Notes under the pieces: model-generated
The model's database searches: none
What the model saw: the letters and a program-made list of their open reading frames with translations, nothing else
What the model was told of the DNA's origin: nothing
Shown: positions 51,829 to 61,407 of the stretch, one piece after another
Numbering within the stretch: the first letter of the stretch is position 1
Layout of the letters: every line of letters begins with the position of its first letter
Source of the DNA: Fusobacterium necrophorum subsp. necrophorum
Lineage (GTDB): Bacteria; Fusobacteriota; Fusobacteriia; Fusobacteriales; Fusobacteriaceae
Direction: 5' to 3'
Assembly: GCF_004006635.1 (NCBI RefSeq)
Contig: NZ_CP034842.1
Location: 1,178,001-1,242,000 of the forward strand
DNA length: 64,000 bases
Made by a program: the position numbers and the translations under genes

Positions 51829-53166
51829 ATGCAAGAATTTCAAAAATTTTTAGAAGGTCAAAAAAAATATCAATACATTCAGGAGGGAGATCGGATTCTC
51901 GTTGCCTTTTCAGGAGGACCGGATTCGGTATTTTTAGTGGAGATGTTATTGAAATTACAAGAGCAGCTGTCCTTTCAGATGCTCTTATTGCATTTACATC
52001 ACATGATACGACAGGAAGCCGCAGAGGAGGATTATCTTTTTTGCCTGGACTATGCAAAGAAAAAAAAATTGGAAATTATCGCTCGAAAAATGGATGTCCC
52101 GTCCTATGCAAAAAAAGAAGGGCAAAGTTTGGAAGAAGCGGGAAGAATTTTGCGGTATCAATTTTTTTATCAGATTCAAAAGCAAAGGGCCTATCATAAG
52201 ATTGCTACCGCTCATCATCTGGATGATCACTTGGAAACCTTTTTTTTCCGTCTATTACGAGGAAGCTCTATGGAGGGATTGGCGGGGATTTCCAGAAAAC
52301 AGGCAGATAAAATCCGACCTCTTCGAGATTTTGAAAAGGCGGAAATTCTATCCTATTTGGAGCGACATCAAATTGCATATTGTAAGGACAAAACAAATGA
52401 GGAAACGGAATATTCGAGGAATCGAATTCGTTTGGAGCTTCTTCCTCAATTGAAAAGCTATAATCCGAAATGGAAAGAAAAAGTAGCTTCTTTTATGGAG
52501 GAATTGGAAGAAAGAAAAGAAGAAGAAGAAGGAATAGACTGGAAAGCGTACTGGAAAGAGGGATTTATCAGTGTAACCAAGTTACAAAAAGAAAAACCAT
52601 ATTTCCGGAAAAAAATTTTATATAAGTATCTTCTTTCCAAACAGATTCCTATCAATCGGAAACAAATTCATCAGATTTTTACTCTTTTGGAAAAAGGTGG
52701 GAGCCTTTCCTATGATTTGAAAAAATTTTGGAAATTCAAGAAAGAGTATGATAGAATATGGGTAGAATCCCTACAAAAAGAAGAAGGAAATTCCTTGGAA
52801 GAAACTAAGAATATCAACATTCCTGGAGAAGTGTATTTTCAAAATTACAGAATTCAAATTTCTGTTTGGAAGGAAGAAAAAAAAGAACAGAAGGGAGAAT
52901 TTTTATGGAACTGGGATGGAGTTTCTTCTTTGAAGGTACGAAGTTTTCAAGAGGGCGATCGAATTCAATTATATGGAATGAAAACTCCAAAAAAGGTGAA
53001 AGAGATTTTTATCAATGAAAAAATTCCCAAAGAACAACGAAAACGAGTTCCGATTTTGCTTTATCAGGAAGAAATTATCGCCTTAGGAAATTTCAAGAGA
53101 GCAAACATGGAACAGAAAGAAACAAAGAAAAAAATATGCATAAAAATAGAGGAGGTCAGACATTGA
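51829..53166 (+). CDS. tilS: tRNA(Ile)-lysidine synthetase
   Basis: A 445-residue N-type ATP pyrophosphatase that converts C34 of the CAU tRNA-Ile to lysidine, so that it reads AUA. The PP-loop is VAFSGGPDSVFLVEML (residues about 24-39), followed by LHHMIRQEAAEEDYLFC and ATAHHLDDHLETFFFRLLRG. A C-terminal TilS domain (RSFQEGDRIQLYGMKTPKKV) completes it. Its stop overlaps the likely TTG start of ftsH. The tilS-ftsH order is widespread (hpt, often between them, is absent). Confidence 0.94.
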   Translation: MQEFQKFLEGQKKYQYIQEGDRILVAFSGGPDSVFLVEMLLKLQEQLSFQMLLLHLHHMIRQEAAEEDYLFCLDYAKKKKLEIIARKMDVPSYAKKEGQSLEEAGRILRYQFFYQIQKQRAYHKIATAHHLDDHLETFFFRLLRGSSMEGLAGISRKQADKIRPLRDFEKAEILSYLERHQIAYCKDKTNEETEYSRNRIRLELLPQLKSYNPKWKEKVASFMEELEERKEEEEGIDWKAYWKEGFISVTKLQKEKPYFRKKILYKYLLSKQIPINRKQIHQIFTLLEKGGSLSYDLKKFWKFKKEYDRIWVESLQKEEGNSLEETKNINIPGEVYFQNYRIQISVWKEEKKEQKGEFLWNWDGVSSLKVRSFQEGDRIQLYGMKTPKKVKEIFINEKIPKEQRKRVPILLYQEEIIALGNFKRANMEQKETKKKICIKIEEVRH

Positions 53167-55352
53167 GCGACAAACAAGAAAAAGATAGCTTGGAGCAAGA
53201 AGAGCAAAAAGAAATACAAGTATCGAATCCGGAAGACAATAACGGAAAGAAAGAAACAGAAGCTCCTTGTATCGAAAAAGAAAGCAAAGAAGAGGAAATT
53301 CAAAAAACCTTGGAAGAAGAAAATAAAAGTACAGATTCTTCCGAAGAAAAAGAAAATCCAAGAATAGAAAAAAGAATTTATGTCAATAACGAAGAAGATT
53401 TAAAGAAAATTTTACGAGAAAGTTTTGGAAATGCTAAAAACAATAGAAATCCAAAAAAAATGGGAGGTAAATTTAATTTTGTAGGCTTTTTATTGCTAAT
53501 TTTTATTGTTGCCGTTGCTCTTTCTTTCCCGAAATTTATGAAAGATTCCAAATCGAATGAAGAAATTCGAGAAGTTTCTTATACAACTTTTGTGAAATCC
53601 ATTGAGGAAAAACAATTTCAACGGGTAGAGGAAAGAGAAGGATATTTATACGGATATTCTTCCTCAGAAAAGGGAGAATTTCGTTTAAATATTGCGGAAG
53701 CCAAGACGGAAAGCACCCCTGTTATTGTGTATAAGGCTAGAATGATTACGGACAGATTGGGTTCCGACAGCTTATTACTTTCTAAAATGGAAGATGCAGG
53801 TTTGGATGTGAAAGCGATTCCGCCGGCTCAAACACCGTTTATTTTGAATTTATTAGCTTCCTGGTTACCAATTTTGCTGCTTATCGGAGTATGGATTTTC
53901 ATGCTTCGCGGCGTAGGAAAAGGAGGAGGCGGAGGACCTCAAATTTTCAACGTCGGAAAATCAAAAGCGAAAGAGAATGGAGAAAATATTACCCAAGTCA
54001 GCTTTGCCGATGTGGCAGGAATCGACGAAGCAAAACATGAATTGGAAGAAGTGGTTGAATTTTTAAGAGAGCCGGAAAAGTTTAAAAAAATTGGAGCCAG
54101 AATTCCAAAAGGAGTGTTATTGCTGGGAAGTCCGGGAACAGGAAAGACTTTATTGGCGAAAGCTGTTGCGGGAGAGGCAAAAGTTCCTTTCTTTAGCATG
54201 TCAGGTTCCGAATTCGTGGAAATGTTTGTTGGAGTCGGAGCTTCCCGAGTTCGTGATTTATTTGCCAAAGCCAGAAAAAATGCACCTTGTATCGTTTTTA
54301 TTGATGAAATTGATGCCGTAGGGCGAAAAAGAGGAACCGGGCAAGGCGGAGGAAATGATGAAAGAGAACAAACTTTGAACCAATTGTTAGTCGAAATGGA
54401 CGGATTTGGAAATGAAGAAACTATTATTGTTCTGGCAGCTACCAACAGACCGGACGTATTGGACAGAGCCTTGAAGAGACCGGGAAGATTTGACAGACAA
54501 GTCTATGTGGATAAACCCGACTTGAAAGGTAGAGTGGAAATTCTAAAAGTTCATGCTAAAAATAAGAAATTTTCAAAAGATGTCAATTTTGAAACCATAG
54601 GAAAGAAAACAGCCGGTTTGGTGGGAGCCGATTTGGCAAACATTCTGAATGAAGCTGCGATTATTGCGGCAAGAGCGAACCGAGATGAAATCAATATGAT
54701 GGATTTGGAAGAAGCCTCTGAAAAAGTGGAGATGGGTCCGGAAAAGAAATCAAAGGTGGTGTCCGAGCGAGATAAGAAATTGACCGCCTACCACGAAACA
54801 GGCCATGCGATTGCAAGGTATGCTTTGGGGTCGGAAGAGAAAGTTCATAAAATTACTATCATTCCAAGAGGGGCTGCAGGAGGATATACCATGTCCTTAC
54901 CGGCAGAAGAAAAAAATTACCAAACCAAACAGGATTTATTGGATTTTATGGTGTTTGCCTATGGAGGACGAGCTGCCGAAGAAATTGTTTTTGGAAAGGA
55001 AAATATTTCAACAGGAGCAAGTAACGATATTCAGAGAGCTACGGCTTATGCAAAAGCCATCGTAACCCGTTTCGGTATGGTGGAGGAATTCGGACCGATT
55101 CTATTGGATGGAACGCAAGAAGGGGATATGTTTGAACGAAAATATTATTCGGAACAGACCGGAAAGGAAATTGATGATGTCGTAAGAAAAATCATCAAGA
55201 CTCAATATCAAAAAACCTTGGATATTTTGATAAAACATCGAGATAAATTGGAAGCGGTTACCAAAGTTATTTTAGAAAAAGAAACGATTATGGGAGATGA
55301 ATTTGAAAAAATTATGTCTGCCGATACAAAAGAATTTACAAATGAAGTATAA
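53163..55352 (+). CDS. ftsH: ATP-dependent zinc metalloprotease FtsH with long acidic N-terminal extension
   Basis: A 729-residue membrane AAA+ protease. Spans lie at about 104-124 and 228-250, with a periplasmic domain between. The AAA domain has [11 protein letters not shown] (about 320), the Walker [10 protein letters not shown] and the [15 protein letters not shown]. The zinc site HETGH is at about 544. In most FtsH the first span begins within about 10 residues of the start; here about 100 Glu/Lys/Ser-rich residues precede it. TTG 53163 is chosen as start for AGAGGAGG 7 nt upstream; ATG 53136 would add nine residues. Its ATG or TTG lies within tilS. Confidence 0.95.
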   Translation: MSDKQEKDSLEQEEQKEIQVSNPEDNNGKKETEAPCIEKESKEEEIQKTLEEENKSTDSSEEKENPRIEKRIYVNNEEDLKKILRESFGNAKNNRNPKKMGGKFNFVGFLLLIFIVAVALSFPKFMKDSKSNEEIREVSYTTFVKSIEEKQFQRVEEREGYLYGYSSSEKGEFRLNIAEAKTESTPVIVYKARMITDRLGSDSLLLSKMEDAGLDVKAIPPAQTPFILNLLASWLPILLLIGVWIFMLRGVGKGGGGGPQIFNVGKSKAKENGENITQVSFADVAGIDEAKHELEEVVEFLREPEKFKKIGARIPKGVLLLGSPGTGKTLLAKAVAGEAKVPFFSMSGSEFVEMFVGVGASRVRDLFAKARKNAPCIVFIDEIDAVGRKRGTGQGGGNDEREQTLNQLLVEMDGFGNEETIIVLAATNRPDVLDRALKRPGRFDRQVYVDKPDLKGRVEILKVHAKNKKFSKDVNFETIGKKTAGLVGADLANILNEAAIIAARANRDEINMMDLEEASEKVEMGPEKKSKVVSERDKKLTAYHETGHAIARYALGSEEKVHKITIIPRGAAGGYTMSLPAEEKNYQTKQDLLDFMVFAYGGRAAEEIVFGKENISTGASNDIQRATAYAKAIVTRFGMVEEFGPILLDGTQEGDMFERKYYSEQTGKEIDDVVRKIIKTQYQKTLDILIKHRDKLEAVTKVILEKETIMGDEFEKIMSADTKEFTNEV

Positions 55353-55363
55353 TATGCTATACT
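55335..55363 (+). promoter_or_regulatory. Promoter of rpsO inside the ftsH 3' end
   Basis: TTTACA (55335-55340), a 17-nt spacer and TATACT (55358-55363). The -35 hexamer lies in the last ftsH codons. Confidence 0.7.
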
Positions 55364-55369
55364 TATAAG

Positions 55370-55441
55370 AAATTTAAGCTCAGTTTTAGGGTTAGCCTCC
55401 TATTACTTAGCTTAGATAATATCAATTAAGGAGGAAATACC
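55370..55441 (+). promoter_or_regulatory. 5' leader of rpsO
   Basis: About 70 nt. TAAGCT (55375-55380) can pair with AGCTTA (55409-55414), enclosing a 28-nt loop, upstream of the AAGGAGG ribosome site. It may be an S15 binding and feedback site, as S15 leaders are in other bacteria; structure is not proven. Confidence 0.4.
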
Positions 55442-55705
55442 ATGGCTATGAGATCAAAAGAAGAAATTATCCGAGAGTTCGGAAAAAAAGAAGGAGATAC
55501 CGGTTCTACAGAAGTGCAAATCGCATTATTGACAGAAAAAATCAATCACTTGACAGAACATTTAAGAGTGCACAAGAAAGACTTTCACTCAAGATTGGGA
55601 TTGTTAAAAATGGTAGGACAAAGAAAGAGATTATTAAGCTACTTGACAAAGAAAGATTTGGAAGGATACAGAGCTTTGATTGCGAAATTGGGTATCAGAA
55701 AATAG
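55442..55705 (+). CDS. rpsO: Ribosomal protein S15
   Basis: An 87-residue helical protein of the small subunit. It has the conserved [41 protein letters not shown] and [19 protein letters not shown]. Normal length. The start is ATG 55442 with AAGGAGG; an ATG two codons later is less likely. It is followed by its own terminator. Confidence 0.97.
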   Translation: MAMRSKEEIIREFGKKEGDTGSTEVQIALLTEKINHLTEHLRVHKKDFHSRLGLLKMVGQRKRLLSYLTKKDLEGYRALIAKLGIRK

Positions 55706-55718
55706 TAGTTTGGAAAAG

Positions 55719-55742
55719 AACGGGACTTTCCCGTTTTTTTTT
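55719..55742 (+). terminator. Terminator of rpsO
   Basis: A 7-bp stem (AACGGGA with TCCCGTT, loop CTT) runs into a T-run of about eight. Confidence 0.95.
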
Positions 55743-55764
55743 AAAATAAAGGTAGGAGTTTCAT

Positions 55765-56847
55765 ATGAAAAAGATATTGATAGTATTACTTTCTTTTTTC
55801 CTGTTCCAGACAATCTATGCAGAAGAGGAGTATGTACGAGGAAAAATTTTATCCTTAGAGGATGTCATTACCGCAGAATCAGGAGAGGAAGAAGTACGGG
55901 AAGTTTATATTTATCGAGTTCGATTTTTATCAGGAGATCGAAAAGGAGATGAAGTTTCGATAGAGTATCCTATCTATAGGCAGGAAGAATATAATATCGG
56001 GGCCAAACCCGGAGATAAGGTGGTACTCTACTATGAAAGCAATGAAATTGGAGATGAAAAATATTACATTTCCGACATTGACAAGAGAACACAACTTTTA
56101 GGAATTGCAGGATTATTTATTTTATTAACCTTATGTATATCAAAAAAGAATGGGTTGAAAGCCTTATTGGCTTTGGGCTTTACGGTATTATTCGTGCTGA
56201 AAGTATTTATTCCTTCTATTTTATTGGGATATTCTCCTATTTTATTTTCTGTGATTGCAGGAATTTTTTCCACTTTTGTGACCATTTCTCTGATGACGGG
56301 CTTTGAAAAAAAGGGCTTTGTTGCGGTGATAGGAACCTTAGGAGGAGTATTATTTGCAGGCATTCTTTCCTATATTGCTGTGAACGGCATGAGATTGACA
56401 GGCTATGAAACAACAGACAGTCTTTCCTTTGCTTCCTATTTAAAAGGGGTTCGACTGCGAGAATTGATTTCAGCCGGAGTGATTATCGGAAGTATGGGAG
56501 CGGTTATGGATGTGGCAATGTCCATGTCCACCGCCATGCATGAAATTCATCAAAAAAAGCCGGATATTAGCAGAAAAGAACTTTTTTATTCTGCGATGAA
56601 AATGGGAAACGACATGATAGGAACTATGGTCAATACTTTGATTTTAGCTTACATTGGAGGCAGCTTGTTACTGACCGTCATGGTGTATATTCAGCGAGAA
56701 CAATTTCCCATGATACGGTTGCTGAATTTTGAAAACATTGCAACGGAAATTCTTCGTTCTCTATCAGGAAGTATAGGAATTTTGATCTGTGTTCCAATAA
56801 CTGCTTATGTTGGTTCCAGATTGTATGGGAAAAAAACAAAACGTTGA
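55765..56847 (+). CDS. YibE/F-family membrane protein
   Basis: A 360-residue protein with a signal-anchor (about 1-18), a soluble beta-rich extracytoplasmic domain (to about 110) and then about seven spans. The family block RELISAGVIIGSMGAVMDVAMSMSTAMHE is present (residues about 231-259), followed by GNDMIGTMVNTLILAYIGGSLL. These are hallmarks of YibE/F, a conserved membrane family of unknown function, sometimes noted near efflux genes. It starts 22 nt after the rpsO terminator. The promoter of the peptide transporter overlaps its stop. Confidence 0.85.
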   Translation: MKKILIVLLSFFLFQTIYAEEEYVRGKILSLEDVITAESGEEEVREVYIYRVRFLSGDRKGDEVSIEYPIYRQEEYNIGAKPGDKVVLYYESNEIGDEKYYISDIDKRTQLLGIAGLFILLTLCISKKNGLKALLALGFTVLFVLKVFIPSILLGYSPILFSVIAGIFSTFVTISLMTGFEKKGFVAVIGTLGGVLFAGILSYIAVNGMRLTGYETTDSLSFASYLKGVRLRELISAGVIIGSMGAVMDVAMSMSTAMHEIHQKKPDISRKELFYSAMKMGNDMIGTMVNTLILAYIGGSLLLTVMVYIQREQFPMIRLLNFENIATEILRSLSGSIGILICVPITAYVGSRLYGKKTKR

Positions 56848-56873
56848 CAAAATAGAAAAAAATATAGTATACT
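56844..56873 (+). promoter_or_regulatory. Promoter of the peptide transporter operon
   Basis: TTGACA (56844-56849), an 18-nt spacer and TATACT (56868-56873). The -35 hexamer overlaps the TGA stop of the YibE/F gene. An untranslated leader of about 75 nt follows. Confidence 0.85.
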
Positions 56874-56953
56874 TACTACTATAAGATATAAGAGAAGTAT
56901 TTTAATTTTTTGAAAGAAAAAACAAATTAAACTTTATGAGGAGGAAAAGAGGT

Positions 56954-58486
56954 ATGAGAAAGAAACATGGGATTATAATGGCATTGTTGTGCATGTTAGT
57001 ATTTGTCCTAACGGCGTGTGGTGGAGAAAAGTCAACAACGGCTCCGGCAGAAAAAGATACTTTAGTAGTAGCGGATGGAGCAAGCCCAACTTCGTTGGAT
57101 CCAAGAGCAGCAAATAACAATGTATCTTCAAGAGTTATGGTGCAAATTTATGACACATTGGTGGAACAGGATGAAAACATTCAAATTCAACCGGGATTGG
57201 CAGAATCTTGGGAACAAGTGGATGATGTGACCACTGTCTTTCATTTAAGAAAAGGAATTAAATTCCATAATGGAGAAGAATTAAAAGCATCTGATGTTAA
57301 ATTCTCATTAGAAGCAGAAAAAGCATCTCCACAAACTTCTGAAATTATGGAAGCATTAAAAGAAGTTGTGGTATTGGATGATTATACAGTAAAAGTAATT
57401 ACGGAATATCCATTTGCTGCAATTTTAAATCACTTGGCTCACCCTGCATCAGCTATCGTCAATGAAAAAGCGGTGAAAGAAGCGGGAGAAAGCTATGGAC
57501 AACATCCGGTTGGAACAGGACCATTTAAATTTGTAGAATGGCAAAGTGGAGATAGTGTAACCCTGGAAGCCAATGAAGAATATTACAAAGGAGCTTCTTC
57601 TATAAAACATCTTGTTTTCAAAAATGTAGTAGAAACTACAAATAGAACGATTGGATTGGAAACAGGGGAAATTGATATTGCTTATGATATTGATGGATTG
57701 GATAAAATAAAAATTGCAGAAGATCCGAAATTAAACTTAGTGGAAGATTTGGATTTATCTGTGACTTATTTAGGATTTAATCTTAGAAAGGCTCCATTTG
57801 ACAATTTGAAAGTAAGACAAGCCATTGCCTATGCGATTGACCAACAACCTATCGTGGATACTGTTTTTCAAGGTGCAGCTTTTCCGGCAAATTCTATCAT
57901 TGGACCGAAGATTTTTGCTCATAGCGATAAGGGAATCAAATATCAACAAGATCTTGAAAAAGCAAAAATATTATTGGCGGAAGCGGGATATAAAGACGGA
58001 TTTAAAACGGAAATCTGGATTAACGATAATCCAACCAGAAGAGACATTGCGGTTATTTTACAAGACCAATTGAAACAAATCGGAATTGATGCTGAAGTGA
58101 AAACCTTGGAATGGGGAGCTTACTTGGACGGAACGGCTAGAGGAGATCATCAAATGTATATCTTAGGATGGGGAACCGTCACTGCCGATCCGGATTATGG
58201 AATTAACGCTTTAGTAACTACAAAAGCTATGGGAGCAGCAGGAAACAGATCTTTCTATAGCAATCCTAAGGTAGATGAATTATTACAAAAAGGAAGAGCG
58301 ACAACGGAGCCGGAAGCCAGAAAGGCTATCTACGAAGAAATTCAAGTTATCTTACAAGAAGAATTGCCAATGTTCTATATTATATATCCTAAGAAGAGTG
58401 TTGGAATGCAAAAATATATTGAAGGATTTAAATTTAATCCGGCAGGACATCACAGAATTTATGGAGTTTCTTTTAAGGCGGAATAA
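56954..58486 (+). CDS. Peptide ABC transporter substrate-binding lipoprotein
   Basis: A 510-residue SBP_bac_5 lipoprotein with lipobox VLTAC (Cys 22). The mature protein starts with a Gly-rich linker, then SPTSLDPRAANN, the signature YDTLVEQDENIQIQPGLAESW, and VFHLRKGIKFHNGEELKASD. It captures peptides (or nickel or glutathione in relatives) for the DppBCDF-like components encoded downstream. The start at 56954 is chosen over an ATG six codons upstream, which would place the ribosome site inside the gene. A terminator-like hairpin follows, so it should be made in excess over the permeases. Confidence 0.93.
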   Translation: MRKKHGIIMALLCMLVFVLTACGGEKSTTAPAEKDTLVVADGASPTSLDPRAANNNVSSRVMVQIYDTLVEQDENIQIQPGLAESWEQVDDVTTVFHLRKGIKFHNGEELKASDVKFSLEAEKASPQTSEIMEALKEVVVLDDYTVKVITEYPFAAILNHLAHPASAIVNEKAVKEAGESYGQHPVGTGPFKFVEWQSGDSVTLEANEEYYKGASSIKHLVFKNVVETTNRTIGLETGEIDIAYDIDGLDKIKIAEDPKLNLVEDLDLSVTYLGFNLRKAPFDNLKVRQAIAYAIDQQPIVDTVFQGAAFPANSIIGPKIFAHSDKGIKYQQDLEKAKILLAEAGYKDGFKTEIWINDNPTRRDIAVILQDQLKQIGIDAEVKTLEWGAYLDGTARGDHQMYILGWGTVTADPDYGINALVTTKAMGAAGNRSFYSNPKVDELLQKGRATTEPEARKAIYEEIQVILQEELPMFYIIYPKKSVGMQKYIEGFKFNPAGHHRIYGVSFKAE

Positions 58487-58510
58487 TTTAGTTTAGGAAG
58501 CAAGTGGTAA

Positions 58511-58537
58511 GGGCTAGAAAACTCTAGCCCTTTCTTT
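58511..58537 (+). terminator. Attenuator hairpin between the binding protein and permease genes
   Basis: A perfect 8-bp stem (GGGCTAGA with TCTAGCCC, loop AAAC) followed by TTTCTTT. No new promoter is seen before dppB, so it probably lets a fraction of transcripts through. Confidence 0.8.
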
Positions 58538-58571
58538 GTAGAAAATGAAAAAAGAGAGGAGAATGGGGGAA

Positions 58572-59498
58572 ATGTATAAGTATGTGCTAAGAAGATTATT
58601 ACTTTTAATTCCCGTGTTGTTGGGAATTTCCCTGTTGGTATTTGCAATTATGTATGTAACACCGGGAGATCCTGCACAATTGATGTTGGGAGAAAATGCA
58701 CCTAAGGCAGCAGTGGAAGCATTGAGAGAAAAAATGGGATTGAACGATCCTTTTATCGTACAATATTTTCGTTTTGTAGGAAGGGCGGTGACAGGAGATT
58801 TTGGGCGTTCCTATACCACAGGAAGAGAAGTATTTGCTGAAATTTTTTCCAGATTTCCAAATACTTTGGTATTGGCAGTATTGGGAGTTATCATTGCTGT
58901 CGTGATTGGAATTCCGATTGGAATTATTTCCGCTACGAAACAATATTCAGCAGTAGACAGTATCAGTATGGTATTGGCTTTGTTGGGAGTTTCTATGCCG
59001 GTATTCTGGCTGGGACTTATGTTGGTTTTACTATTTTCCGTAAAATTGGGATTGCTTCCTTCCGGAGGATTTTCCGGATTTAAGAGTGTCATTTTACCGG
59101 CTTTAACCTTAGGGGTCGGTTCCGCAGCGATTGTAACCAGAATGACGAGATCATCGATGTTGGAAGTTATTCGACAAGATTATATCCGAACGGCAAGAGC
59201 AAAGGGAGTATCCGAAAAAACCGTTATCAATAAGCATGCTCTAAAAAATGCTTTGATTCCCATTATTACGGTAGTAGGATTACAATTTGGGCATTTGTTG
59301 GGTGGAGCTGTATTAACAGAATCTGTATATTCATGGCCGGGAGTTGGACGAATGATGGTGGATGCCATTCGACAAAAAGATTCTCCGACGGTATTGGCAG
59401 CCGTTATTTTTCTAGCAGCAGCATTTAGTATTGTCAACTTATTGGTGGATATTTTATATGCTTATGTAGATCCTAGAATTAAATCACAATACAAGTAA
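58572..59498 (+). CDS. dppB: Peptide ABC transporter permease, DppB type
   Basis: A 308-residue permease with six spans. The first (about 10-30) is followed by the conserved DPAQLMLGENAP periplasmic loop, and the EAA loop is DYIRTARAKGVSEKTVINKHALKNAL, split over residues 204-229. GSVLTESVYSWPGVG-like sequence (GGAVLTESVYSWPGVGRMM) is typical of DppB/OppB. The start at ATG 58572 matches the usual MYKYVLRRLL start of the family; an ATG three codons earlier is also possible. Confidence 0.93.
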   Translation: MYKYVLRRLLLLIPVLLGISLLVFAIMYVTPGDPAQLMLGENAPKAAVEALREKMGLNDPFIVQYFRFVGRAVTGDFGRSYTTGREVFAEIFSRFPNTLVLAVLGVIIAVVIGIPIGIISATKQYSAVDSISMVLALLGVSMPVFWLGLMLVLLFSVKLGLLPSGGFSGFKSVILPALTLGVGSAAIVTRMTRSSMLEVIRQDYIRTARAKGVSEKTVINKHALKNALIPIITVVGLQFGHLLGGAVLTESVYSWPGVGRMMVDAIRQKDSPTVLAAVIFLAAAFSIVNLLVDILYAYVDPRIKSQYK

Positions 59499-59512
59499 GA
59501 GGGGGATGAAAA

Positions 59513-60379
59513 ATGGCAGCAGCAAATAAAAAGAGAAGCCAATGGCGTGAAGTATGGCGTATGTTAACAAAAAATAAAATGGCAATGTTAGGCTTATTTA
59601 TTTTACTATTTTTAATCGTGTTAGCTTTGTTTGCAGATATTATTTATGATTACGATAGCATTGTTATCAAACAAAACTTAGCTCATCGTTTGCAAGGACC
59701 GAGCGGGGCACATTGGTTGGGAACGGATGAATTTGGAAGAGATATTTTGGCAAGATTGATTCATGGAGCCAGAGTATCTTTGAAAGTTGGAATTTTAGCG
59801 GTTGGACTTTCCATTATTGTGGGAGGAATTTTAGGAGCTATTTCCGGTTTCTACGGGGGAACGATAGACAATATTATTATGAGAGCCATGGATATTTTCT
59901 TGGCAGTGCCGAGTATTCTATTGGCAATTGCTATTGTATCCGCCTTAGGACCGAGTATGATTAACCTAATGATAGCAATCAGCGTTTCTTCGGTTCCAAC
60001 CTACGCGAGAATTGTAAGAGCTTCGGTACTTTCGATTCGGGATCAGGAATTTATTGAGGCGGCAAAGGCAATTGGGGCAAGCAATACAAGAATTATTTTT
60101 AAACATATCATTCCAAATGCTTTGGCTCCCGTGATTGTACAAGGAACTTTAGGTGTGGCAAATGCAATTTTATCCATTGCAGGATTAAGTTTCATTGGAT
60201 TGGGAATTCAACCTCCTGCTCCGGAATGGGGCTCTATGTTGTCCGGTGGTAGACAATATTTGAGATATGCTTGGTGGGTAACAACCTTCCCGGGATTGGC
60301 AATTATGATAACCATTTTATCATTGAATCTGTTAGGGGACGGACTTCGAGATGCATTAGACCCAAGATTGAAACAGTAG
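59513..60379 (+). CDS. dppC: Peptide ABC transporter permease, DppC type
   Basis: A 288-residue permease. It has an N-terminal OppC_N segment (NKMAMLGLFILLFLIVLALF), the LGTDEFGRDILARLIHGARVS block, spans in the core and the EAA loop EAAKAIGASNTRIIFKHIIPN. Its end GDGLRDALDPRLKQ is typical of DppC. It pairs with DppB to form the channel. It lies 14 nt after dppB with GAGGGGG as ribosome site. Confidence 0.94.
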   Translation: MAAANKKRSQWREVWRMLTKNKMAMLGLFILLFLIVLALFADIIYDYDSIVIKQNLAHRLQGPSGAHWLGTDEFGRDILARLIHGARVSLKVGILAVGLSIIVGGILGAISGFYGGTIDNIIMRAMDIFLAVPSILLAIAIVSALGPSMINLMIAISVSSVPTYARIVRASVLSIRDQEFIEAAKAIGASNTRIIFKHIIPNALAPVIVQGTLGVANAILSIAGLSFIGLGIQPPAPEWGSMLSGGRQYLRYAWWVTTFPGLAIMITILSLNLLGDGLRDALDPRLKQ

Positions 60380-60399
60380 GATAAGGAGGATTAGATTTC

Positions 60400-61407
60400 A
60401 TGGAAGGAAAGCTATTAGAGATTAAAAATTTAGAAGTGCAATACGTGACAGATGAAGAGACTGTTTACGCTGTCAATTCCATTGATATTGCCTTGAATGA
60501 GGGAGAAACTCTTGGATTGGTTGGAGAAACCGGAGCGGGAAAAACAACGACAGCTCTGGGAATTATGAGATTGGTTCCCAATCCTCCCGGAAAAATTATA
60601 GGAGGAGAAATCATCTATGAAGGGGAAAATTTATTAAAACTCTCGGAAGAAGAAATGAGAAAAATCAGAGGAAATAAAATTTCCATGATTTTCCAAGACC
60701 CTATGACTTCTTTGAATCCTGTGATGACGGTAGGGGAACAAATTGCGGAAGTCATTCAAATTCATGAAAATACTTCTACCGAAGAAGCGATGAAAAAAGC
60801 GGGAGAAATGTTGGAATTGGTTGGAATTCCGGCGGCTCGTATCCATGATTTTCCTCATCAATTTTCAGGGGGAATGAAACAACGGGTTGTCATTGCGATT
60901 GCTTTGGCATGCAATCCGAAATTATTGATTGCAGATGAACCGACAACCGCTTTGGACGTAACCATTCAAGCACAAGTTCTGGATTTGATGAATAATTTGA
61001 AAGAAAAATTTAAAACAGCCATGATTTTGATTACACATGATTTGGGAGTTGTGGCACAGGTATGTGATAAGGTGGCAATTATGTATGCCGGAGAAATTGT
61101 GGAATCCGGAAGTTTGGAAGAAATTTTTGAAAATACAAAGCATCCTTATACTCTAGGGCTTTTTGGCTCCATTCCAAGTTTGGACGAGGAAAGAAGCAGA
61201 TTGACTCCAATTCAAGGATTGATGCCGGATCCTACTATTTTGCCGAAGGGATGTAAATTTAATCCGAGATGTCCACATGCAACCGATTTATGTCGAAAGA
61301 AAATACCGAATGCCGTGGAAGTGATTCCCGGACATAAGGTAAAGTGTTTTATTGCGGAAGGATTAGTGGAATTCAAAGAAGATTGGGAGGCAAAAGATGG
61401 AGAATAA
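60400..61407 (+). CDS. dppD: Peptide ABC transporter ATPase, DppD type
   Basis: A 335-residue ABC ATPase with Walker [11 protein letters not shown]-loop [13 protein letters not shown], signature [12 protein letters not shown], Walker [13 protein letters not shown] and the H-loop THDLG. The C-terminal oligopeptide/dipeptide extension has cysteines in [18 protein letters not shown] and KVKCF, which in relatives bind an iron-sulfur cluster (family knowledge). It pairs with the DppF-type ATPase whose start overlaps its end by 11 nt. Confidence 0.94.
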   Translation: MEGKLLEIKNLEVQYVTDEETVYAVNSIDIALNEGETLGLVGETGAGKTTTALGIMRLVPNPPGKIIGGEIIYEGENLLKLSEEEMRKIRGNKISMIFQDPMTSLNPVMTVGEQIAEVIQIHENTSTEEAMKKAGEMLELVGIPAARIHDFPHQFSGGMKQRVVIAIALACNPKLLIADEPTTALDVTIQAQVLDLMNNLKEKFKTAMILITHDLGVVAQVCDKVAIMYAGEIVESGSLEEIFENTKHPYTLGLFGSIPSLDEERSRLTPIQGLMPDPTILPKGCKFNPRCPHATDLCRKKIPNAVEVIPGHKVKCFIAEGLVEFKEDWEAKDGE

